Shown: positions 24,079 to 33,596, counted from the first letter of the stretch. The stretch is DNA of 50,037 nt from JAVWMQ01 sp036637375 (GCA_036637375.1 JAVWMQ010000007.1:1-50037), one strand, 5' to 3'. Translations and numbers: made by a program. Notes: generated from the letters alone by a model not told the origin.

Positions 24079-26451
24079 ATGAAATTCAAAGATTTATTAG
24101 GCAAGGAGATTATCCACTTTGACGGTGCAATGGGATCATTGCTTCAGCAAAGCGGACTTCCAGCAGGATATATTCCAGAATATTGGAATATTGAGAAACC
24201 AGAAGTTATCAAAAAGATACACAAGGATTACCTAGACGCAGGTTGTAACGTAATAGAAAGCAACAGCTTTGGTGCTAATCCTGCAAAGATGGAGGATTCA
24301 AAGTACGCTCCATATGATTTAATGTATGAAGCAATAAAAATTGCCAGAGAGGCTATCAAAGAATCTGGCAGAGAGGATGCGTTTGTTGCAGCTTCTCTGG
24401 GAACTACAGGCAAGCTAATTGAGCCTCTTGGAGAAATGACATTTGACCAAGCCTATGAAGGCTACAAAACAATGTGGATTGCAGCCAAAGAAGCTGGCGC
24501 AGATGTACTTTTGTGCGAAACTATGACAGATATATATGAGCTAAAAGCAGCAATCTTGGCAGCTAAGGAAAACACAGATTTACCAGTAATTGCTTCTGTA
24601 ATGGTTAACGAAAACGGGAAGCTTTTGACGGGGGCTGATATTAAAACTATTGTGGCTGTACTTGAAGGGCTTAGAGTTGATGCAATTGGACTTAACTGTG
24701 GTTTTGGTCCAAATCAGATGGCGCCATTTGTAAGAGAAATGTTAGAGGAAACAAGATTGCCAATGCTTGTAAATCCCAATGCAGGGCTACCAAAAGTCCA
24801 AGATGGTGAAACTGTTTATGATTTGACAGTAGAAGATTTTGTGACTCAAACAGCTGAATTTGTAAATGAGGGAGTATCTATAATTGGTGGATGTTGTGGC
24901 ACAACGCCTGAACACATTGCTAAATTGGTAGAAGCTGTTAAGGGCATGAAAGTTTTGCCACCAAAGGGCAAAAGTAGAACATGTGTAAGTTCATATACAC
25001 ATACAGTTACGTTAGGAGATGTTCCTGTAATTATAGGGGAAAAAATAAACCCAACAGGTAATAAGTTGTTTAAGGAAGCTCTCAAAAGCGAGGATATGGC
25101 CACTGTTTTGAAACTAGCAAAGGAACAAGTTTCACTTGGAGCAAATATCTTGGACGTAAACGTTGGACTTCCAGAGCTTGATGAAACTAAGGTGATTACA
25201 AAGGTGATGAAGGAAATTCAGGGCGTACTTGATGTTCCTTTAATGATTGATACATCAAATGTTGAGGCAATGGAAACAGCCGCAAGATACTATAACGGCA
25301 AGCCATTTTTAAATTCAGTAAATGGCAAGGCTGAGTCTATGGACAGTGTATTTAAGGTAGCACAAAAGTATGGGGGAGTTTTAATTGCACTTACCTTAGA
25401 CGAAAGTGGAATCCCTAAAACTGCCCAAGGTAGATATGATATAGCCAAAAAAATAATTGATAGAGCAGCAGAATTTGGAATTTCCAAAGAAGATATTGTG
25501 GTAGATCCTTTGACACTTACAGTGAGCGCAGAAGGTGATGCTGCAAAGGTTACCCTTGAAACAATTAAGCTGATCAAAGAAGGGTTAGGTGTGAAAACAT
25601 CTCTAGGAGTTTCAAATGTGTCATTTGGGCTACCATCAAGAGAAGACATAACAGCAACATTTTACACGATGGCACTTAATTGCGGCCTTGATGCGGCGAT
25701 TATGAATCCATTTAGTAAAAAGATAATGGGTGCATACTATGGATATAAAGCGCTAATGGGAATGGATAAAAGCTGTAAAGACTATATAGGATATTTTGAA
25801 AACGGTGAAAAAGATGCAAAGACACAGGTTAGGGAATATTCTCTAGTTGACAGTATTTTGTCAGGACTAAAGGAAGACGCAAAAACTGCAGCGACACTTT
25901 TACTTAAAGAATATAGTCCACTTGAAATAATAGATAACCACATTATTAAGGCCCTCCAAAAGGTTGGAGAAGGATTTGAGAAGGGGGATATTTATTTGCC
26001 TCAATTGTTAATGAGTGCCGAGGCAGCTCAGACTGCATTTGAAGTTATTAAAACGGTAATTGGCAAAGACGGTGCAAAATCAAAGGGCAAGATAGTTTTA
26101 GCAACAGTTAAAGGTGATATTCACGATATAGGCAAGAACATTGTAAAAGTGCTTTTGGAAAACTATGGGTATGAAGTTATTGACCTTGGTAAAGACGTTG
26201 CACCAAAGGTGATACTTGAAGCAGTTCAAAAAGAAAAAGTGCAGCTTGTTGGATTAAGTGCACTTATGACAACGACAGTTCCAAGTATGGAAGCAACTAT
26301 AAAACTTATTAGAGAAAGCCACCTTGATTGCAAAGTTGTAGTGGGCGGCGCAGTATTAAACGAAGAATACGCAAAAATGATTGATGCGGATTGTTATTGC
26401 AAGGATGCAATGGCTACAGTGAGATTTGCTGAGCAGCTATATAACCGCTAG
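24079..26451 (+). CDS. metH: Cobalamin-dependent methionine synthase, short form without reactivation domain
   Basis: 790 residues against about 1230 for E. coli MetH. Domains in order: homocysteine-binding barrel (1-290) with zinc ligands Cys207, Cys272 and Cys273 (GGCCGTTPEH); pterin-binding barrel (about 310-570) with IIGEKINPTGNK; cobalamin cap (about 590-680); and B12-binding domain with D680-x-H682-xx-G685 (DIHDIGKN). The C-terminal AdoMet-activation domain is missing, as in many anaerobes, where a separate activator may act. It methylates homocysteine from methyl-tetrahydrofolate. The ribosome site is weak (GCGGGG). It ends overlapping the next, convergent gene by 38 bases. Confidence 0.94.
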   Translation: MKFKDLLGKEIIHFDGAMGSLLQQSGLPAGYIPEYWNIEKPEVIKKIHKDYLDAGCNVIESNSFGANPAKMEDSKYAPYDLMYEAIKIAREAIKESGREDAFVAASLGTTGKLIEPLGEMTFDQAYEGYKTMWIAAKEAGADVLLCETMTDIYELKAAILAAKENTDLPVIASVMVNENGKLLTGADIKTIVAVLEGLRVDAIGLNCGFGPNQMAPFVREMLEETRLPMLVNPNAGLPKVQDGETVYDLTVEDFVTQTAEFVNEGVSIIGGCCGTTPEHIAKLVEAVKGMKVLPPKGKSRTCVSSYTHTVTLGDVPVIIGEKINPTGNKLFKEALKSEDMATVLKLAKEQVSLGANILDVNVGLPELDETKVITKVMKEIQGVLDVPLMIDTSNVEAMETAARYYNGKPFLNSVNGKAESMDSVFKVAQKYGGVLIALTLDESGIPKTAQGRYDIAKKIIDRAAEFGISKEDIVVDPLTLTVSAEGDAAKVTLETIKLIKEGLGVKTSLGVSNVSFGLPSREDITATFYTMALNCGLDAAIMNPFSKKIMGAYYGYKALMGMDKSCKDYIGYFENGEKDAKTQVREYSLVDSILSGLKEDAKTAATLLLKEYSPLEIIDNHIIKALQKVGEGFEKGDIYLPQLLMSAEAAQTAFEVIKTVIGKDGAKSKGKIVLATVKGDIHDIGKNIVKVLLENYGYEVIDLGKDVAPKVILEAVQKEKVQLVGLSALMTTTVPSMEATIKLIRESHLDCKVVVGGAVLNEEYAKMIDADCYCKDAMATVRFAEQLYNR

Positions 26452-27595
26452 AAAAAGCAAACTGTAAATTATAACCGCCTGTATTACCATCAACATCTAG
26501 GACTTCACCAATTATGTATAGTCCTGGATGTTTTTTTGATTCCATAGTCTTTGTGGAAATTTCATCAAGGGAGACTCCACCGCAAGTGACCATAGCTTCT
26601 TTGAATCCAGAAGTGCCACTAATGCTTAGTGTCATACTGTGTATCTCATCAAAAAGTGCGTTTAAAATTTTTTGTGATAGAGTTGAGGTTTTAGTCCCAA
26701 AGTCAATATTATAAAGGCTCAAAAGTTTAGTGACAAACCTCTTTGGAAGCTGAGTTCCCTCGCAAATATAATTGCCAATAGACTTTGTAATTCCGTTACC
26801 GTCGAATTTAGCAGTTAAATCAGGGGCGAAATCTATAACTAATTTAGCACCAGCATTTGCATATCTGGACACCTTCAAAATTCCAGGGCCAGAAAAACCT
26901 GTATGGGTTAAAAGTACATCTCCAAAATCATGCACAGCAACTTTAGAGTCTAAATGAATAGCGAATTTACAATCTTTAAATGACAGCCCTGATAAATCTC
27001 CGAACTGATAGTTTTGAACATAAATAGGAGCTAAGGCTGGCTTAATATCTACAATGTCTAAGTCAAGGGATTTTAGAATCTCAAATATGCTACCATCAGA
27101 ACCAGTAACGGGATAGGATGCACCACCAGTTGCAATAACTAAGTTTTGGCATTTGTATTCATCGTTTACAATATATCCAAAGTCAGCTTTATCAATCTTA
27201 GTGACCTTTACACCAGTTTTGATTTCAAAGTTATTTTTATTTGCATTTTTAGTTAGTATATCCTTAACATCTTTGGAATTTAAGGATTTTGGGAACACCT
27301 TTAAATCCTCACGAACAAACAATGGCAGTCCTTGGCTCTCAAAGAATTCCATTGTTTTTTGATTATTGAATTTATATAGAATCGTTCTAATTCTCTTTCC
27401 GTTCTTGCCATACTCAAGTATGAAATCTTTTATATTTTTGGCATTTGTAAGGTTGCACTGTCCACTTCCGCTCATTAAAAGTTTAAGTCCTGTTGTTTTT
27501 GATTGATCCAATATTAGCCCAGAACCAACAGGAGCATTTGCAGCACAAAATAGTCCAGCAGCGCCTCCACCAATTATAATTACATCGTATATCAT
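26414..27595 (-). CDS. HI0933/YhiN-family NAD(P)/FAD-dependent oxidoreductase
   Basis: About 393 residues from the ATG at 27595, preferred because the protein then begins MIYDVIIIGGGAAGLFCA, an ordinary N-terminal Rossmann start, and GAGGG lies 11 bases upstream; in-frame ATGs further upstream lack a ribosome site. Further marks: LLMSGSGQCNLTNA, ATGGASYP and the C-terminal GEVLDVDGNTGGYNLQFAFSSG typical of HI0933 proteins. FAD binding is well supported; the substrate is unknown for most members. Its last 38 bases overlap the end of metH tail to tail, with no room for a terminator. Confidence 0.9.
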   Translation of the reverse strand: MIYDVIIIGGGAAGLFCAANAPVGSGLILDQSKTTGLKLLMSGSGQCNLTNAKNIKDFILEYGKNGKRIRTILYKFNNQKTMEFFESQGLPLFVREDLKVFPKSLNSKDVKDILTKNANKNNFEIKTGVKVTKIDKADFGYIVNDEYKCQNLVIATGGASYPVTGSDGSIFEILKSLDLDIVDIKPALAPIYVQNYQFGDLSGLSFKDCKFAIHLDSKVAVHDFGDVLLTHTGFSGPGILKVSRYANAGAKLVIDFAPDLTAKFDGNGITKSIGNYICEGTQLPKRFVTKLLSLYNIDFGTKTSTLSQKILNALFDEIHSMTLSISGTSGFKEAMVTCGGVSLDEISTKTMESKKHPGLYIIGEVLDVDGNTGGYNLQFAFSSGYIAAQQISL

Positions 27596-27658
27596 ATTTG
27601 TATAATCCCTCATTTCTGTGATTATTATATTAAGATTTAGCAGAAATAGCAAGAAAAT

Positions 27659-27687
27659 CGTTACATTTAGGGAAATTGTGATATAAT
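27659..27687 (+). promoter_or_regulatory. Promoter of the FHA-FtsW operon
   Basis: TGATATAAT (27679-27687) is a perfect TGn-extended -10. A partial -35 GTTACA lies at 27660-27665 (16-base spacer). It sits 26 bases before the first possible start codon. Confidence 0.65.
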
Positions 27688-27712
27688 AAAAGTAATTTTT
27701 TTAACGGAGGTA

Positions 27713-29476
27713 ATGGATTTGGGTATATTTGATCCGCTAATAGAAGCGGCTAAACCGTTTATGGAATCGATTTCTAATGTAATTGGTAAATATCCATTGT
27801 TTGGAACATTTTACACATCTGTAGCTAGATGGGTATTTGTTGTACTTGCAATTTATATTCTAGTTAGAGCAATTAGATCCTTGCTAGCAACAAAGAATTT
27901 GTCTGAAATATGGGCATATTTGAGTTTGCCAGACGGAAGTAGTAAGCCACTGATGCACTGGGAAAACGTTCTTGGCAGAGGTAAAGGTTCTGATGTAGAT
28001 ATTGACTTTATGACGGTTTCAAGAAACCATGGGACGTTAGTGAGAGATCCTAGAGGAAACTGGAAATATAACGATTTAGGATCTAAGGGAGGAAGTCGAA
28101 TTAATGGGAATACTGTTGTTAAATCAACACTTTTGATGCCAGGTGACACCCTATCCCTTGGAGGAGCTGACTGTGTATTTGTACCAGCCAGCCTACAGGA
28201 AAAAAGGGAAAACCAGGCAATTCGAAAGAGAAAGACTAAGACATTTAAACCTTGGTCATCTTTAATTGCGCTTACAATATTTCAGGTGTTGCTTGTAATA
28301 CAGCTGATAATATCAAGGGGCGCCGAGTTACCTATTACTGTAATAGTTGCATTTATGCTTATGACAATTACAATGTGGGTGTATTCCATTGGAATTAGAG
28401 GTGCAGGGAGAACTGCATTTGAAATGGAAAGTATTGCATTCTTTTTATCAACTTTAGGTCTTGCAGTTACTGCAACGTCAGCGCCAGAGGAAATTCTTAA
28501 ACAATATTTAACAGTTGTAATAGGCATAACTCTCTTCCTGATACTTTGTTGGTATTTAAGAGATCTAAACAGGGCAATGCAAACAAGGAAACTCCTTGTT
28601 ATTCTAAGTGTAATTCTGCTTTTGGTTAATATTTTCTTTGGTACAACTAAATACGGTTCAACAAACTGGGTTAGATTTGGTGGCTTTTCATTTCAGCCAT
28701 CAGAGCTAGTTAAGATTGCATTTATATTTGTTGGTGCGGCAACTCTAGACGAATTGTTTGAAAAGAAAAACCTTGGATTATTTATGTTTTTCTCAGCATT
28801 TTGTTTAGGATGCCTTGCGTTAATGGGTGACTTTGGAACAGCAGCAATTTACTTTGTAACTTTCCTAGTTATATCATTTATGCGTAGTGGCGAGTTTAGT
28901 AAACTATTTTTAATAATTGGTGCTGCTGGACTTGGGGGACTTTTGGTTCTCAGGTTTAAGCCCTATATTTTAGGGCGATTTAACACGTGGCTCCATGCCT
29001 GGGATTATGCAGATGCTGGTGGATATCAGCAGACAAGAACAATGTCAGCTGGTGCTAGTGGTGGACTTGTTGGCGTTGGCGCTGGTGATGGATGGCTTCA
29101 TAATGTTGCAGCGGCAGATACAGACTTAGTATTTGGTATATTATCCGAAGAGTGGGGATTGATTATTGCAGTTTTAGCGGTGCTATCAATAGTTACACTG
29201 GGAATTTTTGCAGTGAGGAGTATTCAAGCTGGTAGAAGTGCGTATTACACTATTGGGGCATGTGCGGCAACGACACTTCTTATTTTTCAAACAATATTAA
29301 ATGTTTTTGGTTCGGTGGATATTTTACCTCTTACAGGGGTAACCTTCCCATTTGTTTCAAATGGTGGAACAAGTATGATTGTATCCTGGGGTCTTTTGGC
29401 ATTCCTCAAAGCTGCTGATACAAGGCAAAACGCTAGTATTGCAGTCAAAAATGACAAAGGAGGAGACCTAGAATGA
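27713..29476 (+). CDS. FHA domain-FtsW/RodA/SpoVE family fusion protein
   Basis: 587 residues. One helix (about 38-56) precedes a forkhead-associated domain at about 84-157 with G88-R89, S103-R104-N105-H106 and N131-G132, the phosphothreonine-binding set. About ten helices of the SEDS polymerase family follow, with FQPSELVKIA, TDLVFGILSEEWG and PFVSNGGTSM. SEDS proteins polymerise glycan with a partner class B PBP, encoded directly downstream. The FHA domain suggests control by a PASTA-type Ser/Thr kinase. GGAGG (27706-27710) is only two bases from ATG 27713 but eight from an in-frame TTG at 27719, which may be the true start. Overlaps the next gene by four bases. Confidence 0.93.
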   Translation: MDLGIFDPLIEAAKPFMESISNVIGKYPLFGTFYTSVARWVFVVLAIYILVRAIRSLLATKNLSEIWAYLSLPDGSSKPLMHWENVLGRGKGSDVDIDFMTVSRNHGTLVRDPRGNWKYNDLGSKGGSRINGNTVVKSTLLMPGDTLSLGGADCVFVPASLQEKRENQAIRKRKTKTFKPWSSLIALTIFQVLLVIQLIISRGAELPITVIVAFMLMTITMWVYSIGIRGAGRTAFEMESIAFFLSTLGLAVTATSAPEEILKQYLTVVIGITLFLILCWYLRDLNRAMQTRKLLVILSVILLLVNIFFGTTKYGSTNWVRFGGFSFQPSELVKIAFIFVGAATLDELFEKKNLGLFMFFSAFCLGCLALMGDFGTAAIYFVTFLVISFMRSGEFSKLFLIIGAAGLGGLLVLRFKPYILGRFNTWLHAWDYADAGGYQQTRTMSAGASGGLVGVGAGDGWLHNVAAADTDLVFGILSEEWGLIIAVLAVLSIVTLGIFAVRSIQAGRSAYYTIGACAATTLLIFQTILNVFGSVDILPLTGVTFPFVSNGGTSMIVSWGLLAFLKAADTRQNASIAVKNDKGGDLE

Positions 29477-30846
29477 AGAAATTACAGAGGCGAGCGATAA
29501 TTTGTCTGTTTTTTGCGGCGATACTTGTTGTTGGAACAGGAATATATATAGCATTGCTTGGAATTAATGGTGATTCATGGGTTAGCTATCCTGCCAATAG
29601 GCATGTTTTTACAAAGGGTAAACTAACCACAGGTACAATACTTGATAGTGAAGGCAAAGTGTTGTTAAAAAATACAAAAAAAGGTAAGCAAGAATATAGT
29701 AGCGATCCTGAAACTAGGAAGGCAACTCTTCATGCAGTTGGTGATGTTAGTGGAAATATTGCAACAGGTGCAAATGTGGCATTTAGAGATAAGCTAGTTG
29801 GGTACAATTTTATTACAGGAACATACTCCGCATCAGGTAAAGGTAGGAGAGTTGACTTGACAATTAGTAGTAGAGTATCAAAGGTTGCCAATGAGGCCCT
29901 TGCAGGTAGAAGTGGAACAGTTGGTGTTTACAACTATAAGACAGGAGAAATACTTTGTATGGTCAGTTCGCCTAATTACGATCCATATACACCTCCTGCA
30001 AATAACCCTGACGATAAATCTGGAGCATTTATAAATAGGTTTACATCGGCAAAAGTTGTTCCTGGATCAATTTTCAAACTGATAACAGCAACGGCAGCAA
30101 TTGAAGAGATTGAAGATATTTCATCCTTTAGATATAGATGTACTGGAAGTCGTCAATTTGACTCATCTGTAAAGGATAGGATAACTTGTGTTTACCCTCA
30201 TGGCGATGTGGATTTCAAAGATGCGCTGGCAGTTTCATGTAACTGTGCATTTGGAGAGATTGCAATAAAGGTAGGCGGAGAAAAAATGAAAAAGTATGCC
30301 CAGCAGGCTGGACTTACAAATAGCTATAGCATTGATGGTATAAATACGATGCCAGGATCATTTGAATTCCCAGCTAATCAGGTGAATTTGGCGTGGGCTG
30401 GCATAGGACAACACAAGGATCTTGTTAATCCATGCTCAATGATGGTTTATATGGGTGCAGTTGCCAATGGAGGCAAGGCTGCAAATCCTAGACTGATTCA
30501 TGGCGTAAAGTTTAACAATGGATTCCCTGCAAGCCTGCCTTTTAAGACTAAGACAGATGAACTTATTTCTGAGGAAACAGCATCAAAATTGTCAAGTATG
30601 ATGAGAAACAATGTTATTAGAACATACGGCAAAGAAAATTTCAAAGGCCTTGATATTTGCGCCAAATCAGGTACAGCCGAAAGTGGCAAGACCAATGCAC
30701 CAAATGCTTGGTTTACAGGATTTTTGAGAAACGAAGATCACCCGTATGCTTTCATAGTATTAGTTGAAAAAGGTGGTTTTGGTGGACAAGTTGCAGGTTC
30801 TGTTGCAAACAGAGTTTTGCAAGAAGCAGTTAAGCAAGGAAATTAG
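29473..30846 (+). CDS. Class B penicillin-binding protein (transpeptidase)
   Basis: 457 residues, short for a class B PBP: an N-terminal helix (about 8-30), a reduced pedestal domain, then the transpeptidase with S199-x-x-K202 (SIFK), S255-C-N257 and K398-S-G-T401. It cross-links peptidoglycan outside the membrane and should pair with the FHA-FtsW protein. ATGA overlap with that gene and AAAGGAGGAG upstream show translational coupling. The nearest named types are the PbpA/PBP2 proteins linked to rodA in Gram-positives. Confidence 0.94.
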   Translation: MKKLQRRAIICLFFAAILVVGTGIYIALLGINGDSWVSYPANRHVFTKGKLTTGTILDSEGKVLLKNTKKGKQEYSSDPETRKATLHAVGDVSGNIATGANVAFRDKLVGYNFITGTYSASGKGRRVDLTISSRVSKVANEALAGRSGTVGVYNYKTGEILCMVSSPNYDPYTPPANNPDDKSGAFINRFTSAKVVPGSIFKLITATAAIEEIEDISSFRYRCTGSRQFDSSVKDRITCVYPHGDVDFKDALAVSCNCAFGEIAIKVGGEKMKKYAQQAGLTNSYSIDGINTMPGSFEFPANQVNLAWAGIGQHKDLVNPCSMMVYMGAVANGGKAANPRLIHGVKFNNGFPASLPFKTKTDELISEETASKLSSMMRNNVIRTYGKENFKGLDICAKSGTAESGKTNAPNAWFTGFLRNEDHPYAFIVLVEKGGFGGQVAGSVANRVLQEAVKQGN

Positions 30847-30858
30847 CGGAGAACAAAT

Positions 30859-31800
30859 ATGATTGATATTTTTGAGAGAGAGCTGGTTCTAAAGGCTGGC
30901 AAAATGCTAGTTGCATCTGATTTAATTAGCCGAACTTGGGGAAATGTTAGCATGAGGAGTGGGGATTCTCACTTTTTGATAACTCCAAGCGGAAGGGAAT
31001 ACACGAATCTCGGGGTAGAAGAAATTGTAAAGGTTTCCATGAAGGATTTATCATATGAAGGTGATATAAAGCCGTCATCAGAAGCAATGGTTCACCAAGT
31101 AATATACGAAAAAAGACCAGAGGTGAACTTTATAATTCACACGCATCAAGATTATGCTTCGGGTGTGTCTGCAATGAACTTAGACAAAATTCCAGTGAAC
31201 CCAAAGTTTACGAGACTTGGCAAGGGTGTGGAACTTGTTAAATATGCGTTGCCTGGGAGCAAAGCGTTAGCAAAGAATGTTATGACTTCACTCAAAACAG
31301 TTGAAGGGCAAGGTATTATTCTAAAGAATCATGGTGCAATATGTTTCGGCAAGGACTACCAAGAGGCGTTCCAAGCTTCAAGTCAGTTAGAGGTGCTTTG
31401 CAGGGAATTTTTAGAGAGACGAGGTGTTTTGTTTAAAAAAACACAGATAAACCCAGAGAATATTCAATTTAGCAATGGAATTTATTCGGTATATAATAAT
31501 TCTGATATAGTTATGAAATACTGCGAGGATAATAAATTCTTGTTGCCATTTATAGATGATTATGCCCAAATTGCACCACCTAAAATGGTTTGTGATAAGG
31601 ACAAAGGCATTTTGTGTAGTAGTGACACTATTTATGAATTGGAGGCTATATATTCAATTGTATCCAAAAACTGTTTATGCTATTTTGGAGCGATGAAGGC
31701 ACCAGGATCTAAGCCAATTGGCAGATTAGATGCTCAAAAAATGCGCAAGAATTATATAGAAAATTATTCAAAGCGTTTAATAAACAAGGAGAATACGTAA
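30859..31800 (+). CDS. Class II aldolase/adducin family protein
   Basis: 313 residues. The class II aldolase domain covers about 1-205: TWGNVS (26-31), TPSG (42-45), SSE with Glu75, the metal histidines 94 and 96 in HTH, and NHG with His158. This resembles L-fuculose/L-ribulose-phosphate aldolases, with Zn2+ catalysing retro-aldol cleavage. The last 105 residues are an unassigned extension with a PKMV and PGSKPIGRLDAQKMR stretch. Twelve bases after the PBP gene, so part of the cell-wall operon; the connection is unclear. A terminator stem starts inside its last codons. Confidence 0.85.
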   Translation: MIDIFERELVLKAGKMLVASDLISRTWGNVSMRSGDSHFLITPSGREYTNLGVEEIVKVSMKDLSYEGDIKPSSEAMVHQVIYEKRPEVNFIIHTHQDYASGVSAMNLDKIPVNPKFTRLGKGVELVKYALPGSKALAKNVMTSLKTVEGQGIILKNHGAICFGKDYQEAFQASSQLEVLCREFLERRGVLFKKTQINPENIQFSNGIYSVYNNSDIVMKYCEDNKFLLPFIDDYAQIAPPKMVCDKDKGILCSSDTIYELEAIYSIVSKNCLCYFGAMKAPGSKPIGRLDAQKMRKNYIENYSKRLINKENT

Positions 31801-31823
31801 AAGGGATTTTGCGTATTTTTTTT
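31792..31823 (+). terminator. Terminator overlapping the aldolase stop codon
   Basis: An 11-bp stem (31792-31802 with 31807-31817; one T-G) with tetraloop GGGA, followed by T residues to 31823. The 5' arm contains the last codons and the TAA at 31798-31800. Confidence 0.85.
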
Positions 31824-31835
31824 ATGAAAAATTTA

Positions 31836-31850
31836 TGGTATACTAGTATA
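31836..31850 (+). promoter_or_regulatory. Extended -10 promoter with palindrome, upstream of the OFA transporter
   Basis: TGGTATACT (31836-31844) is an extended -10. Its hexamer starts a perfect 12-base palindrome TATACTAGTATA (31839-31850) that would span the -10 to start-site region and could be an operator. Confidence 0.5.
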
Positions 31851-31912
31851 GCTTACCTAATTGAAGATGTAGGCATTATAATGTGAATAGGTTAAGAAGG
31901 AAGGGAGAACTT

Positions 31913-33124
31913 ATGAAGGAATCAATGAGATGGGGACGTCTCGCAGCAGGAACATTGATGCTGTTATTTTTAGGACTAATTTATGGATGGTCAATTTTTA
32001 AAGTACCATTTAGCGCAATATATCCAGAATGGAGTATTTCGCAAATTTCATTAACATTTACCATTTCTATGGTATGCTTCTGTATAGGAGGATTTATTGC
32101 AGGACAGATTATCAAAAAAATTGGAGCAGCAAAGGTGATTTGGATTTCTGCAGTGTTATTAGCAATAGGGTTTGTAGGAGTATCATTCCTAGATCCAAAG
32201 GATTCAAGCGGTAGCTTGATTAAACTTTATATCCTTTATGGTGTATTTTGTGGAACTGGTGTTGGTATGAGTTACAATTCAATTGTAAGTGTAATCAACG
32301 GATGGTTTGCTGACAAGGCTGGACTTGCGTCTGGAATATTAATGATGGGCTTTGGACTTGGAGGACTAATACTTGGTAGCGGTGCGATTACAATTGTTGG
32401 CAAGATTGGAGTTTTGGCAACATTTAAGATTTTAGGTATAGCTATTGCAGTTGTGCTGATTATCGGTGCAACTTTTATGAAGATACCAAAAGAAGGCGAA
32501 GCTCCAAAGAAACTAGCAGCTGGCGGACAGGAAGCTGTAGTCGTTGATGTTGCTCCAGGAGAAATGGTCAAAGACGGTAGATTTTGGCTGTTTATGCTTT
32601 GGGCTGTTTTAATGAACTCAGCAGGATTACTTGTAATCAATAGTGCAGCATCAATTGCTATTGCATTTGGCGCACCAGCAGTAATGGGATTACTTGTTTC
32701 GTTATGTAATGGTGGAGGTCGTGTTGTAATTGGTGGATTGTTTGATAAACTAGGACGTAAGATTACTTTAATTATAAACTGTATTGTTATGATTGCAGCA
32801 GGGGTGAGCTTATTCCTTGGAGCAACAACATCAGCAGTAGCATTTGTTTTACTTGGATTATTATTAGTTGGCGTAGGATATGGTGGAGGCCCTACAATGA
32901 CTTCGTCATTTGTACTTGCGACTTTTGGACCAAAGAATTTTCCAAAGAACTTTAGTTTAGCGATTTTTTCAATTGTTCCAGCGGCAATTTTAGGACCAAT
33001 GATTTCAAGTAAACTGATTGAAGCTTCAAATGGGGACTACACAAGTACATTTATATTAATTATAGGACTTGGTGTTGCAGCATTAGTAACAGGTATTGTT
33101 GTAAACAAAATTAGTAGAGACTAA
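31913..33124 (+). CDS. OFA-type major facilitator superfamily transporter
   Basis: About 403 residues from ATG 31913, which follows AAGGGAG; a GTG at 31883 in frame would add ten basic residues before that ribosome site and is unlikely. Twelve predicted helices. GLIYGWSIFKVPF and NSIVSVINGWFADKAGLASGI are the hallmarks of the oxalate/formate antiporter subfamily, and the second half has GGLFDKLGRK. It probably moves a small organic anion; oxalate itself cannot be claimed. Preceded by its own promoter and followed by the Smr gene 43 bases later. Confidence 0.88.
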   Translation: MKESMRWGRLAAGTLMLLFLGLIYGWSIFKVPFSAIYPEWSISQISLTFTISMVCFCIGGFIAGQIIKKIGAAKVIWISAVLLAIGFVGVSFLDPKDSSGSLIKLYILYGVFCGTGVGMSYNSIVSVINGWFADKAGLASGILMMGFGLGGLILGSGAITIVGKIGVLATFKILGIAIAVVLIIGATFMKIPKEGEAPKKLAAGGQEAVVVDVAPGEMVKDGRFWLFMLWAVLMNSAGLLVINSAASIAIAFGAPAVMGLLVSLCNGGGRVVIGGLFDKLGRKITLIINCIVMIAAGVSLFLGATTSAVAFVLLGLLLVGVGYGGGPTMTSSFVLATFGPKNFPKNFSLAIFSIVPAAILGPMISSKLIEASNGDYTSTFILIIGLGVAALVTGIVVNKISRD

Positions 33125-33167
33125 ATTATTGTTGTTTGACAGATAGTTAAATCAAGGAGGTATAATA

Positions 33168-33512
33168 ATGGGCGCAGTTAAGGTAAAAGAAATCAATTTA
33201 GAACGTGGTATGCCAACGGTTGCCATTGCTATGCAAAAACTTGTAAATGATTTGTCAACAGCAAAAATGGCAGGCTATAAATCTGCAGTAATTGTTCATG
33301 GTTACGGGTCATCAGGAGTAGGCGGATCAATTAAAGTGGCAGTAAAGAGCAAACTAAAAGAACCAATGTTAAGGGGTATAGTTAGAGAAACTGCTAAGGG
33401 CGAAGAATGGGAAGACAAAAAGAGAGAGTTCATTGATGTTTGTCCCCAGCTGAGAGATTTTAATAGATATATTTCGGGAAACTTAGGGGTCACAGTAGTG
33501 CTTTTTAAATAG
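33168..33512 (+). CDS. Small Smr-domain protein
   Basis: 114 residues. VIVHGYGSSGVGGSIKVAV (about 42-60) matches the HGxGxGxL-type core of Smr domains, known from the MutS2 C-terminus where it has nicking endonuclease activity, although the terminal residues of the loop differ. No MutS2 ATPase is attached. It may bind or cut nucleic acid; evidence is limited to the domain. AAGGAGG is well placed. Followed by a strong terminator. Confidence 0.78.
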   Translation: MGAVKVKEINLERGMPTVAIAMQKLVNDLSTAKMAGYKSAVIVHGYGSSGVGGSIKVAVKSKLKEPMLRGIVRETAKGEEWEDKKREFIDVCPQLRDFNRYISGNLGVTVVLFK

Positions 33513-33565
33513 CTCCATAACATAATAAACTATATATAAGTTATAGTTGTGCAATAATATAGACG

Positions 33566-33596
33566 AAAAAAAGAGAAATTATTTCTCTTTTTTTTA
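33566..33596 (+). terminator. Terminator after the Smr gene
   Basis: A 13-bp stem (33566-33578 with 33582-33594), TTA loop, and T-rich 3' arm. Near-perfect A/T symmetry makes it effectively bidirectional. Confidence 0.85.
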
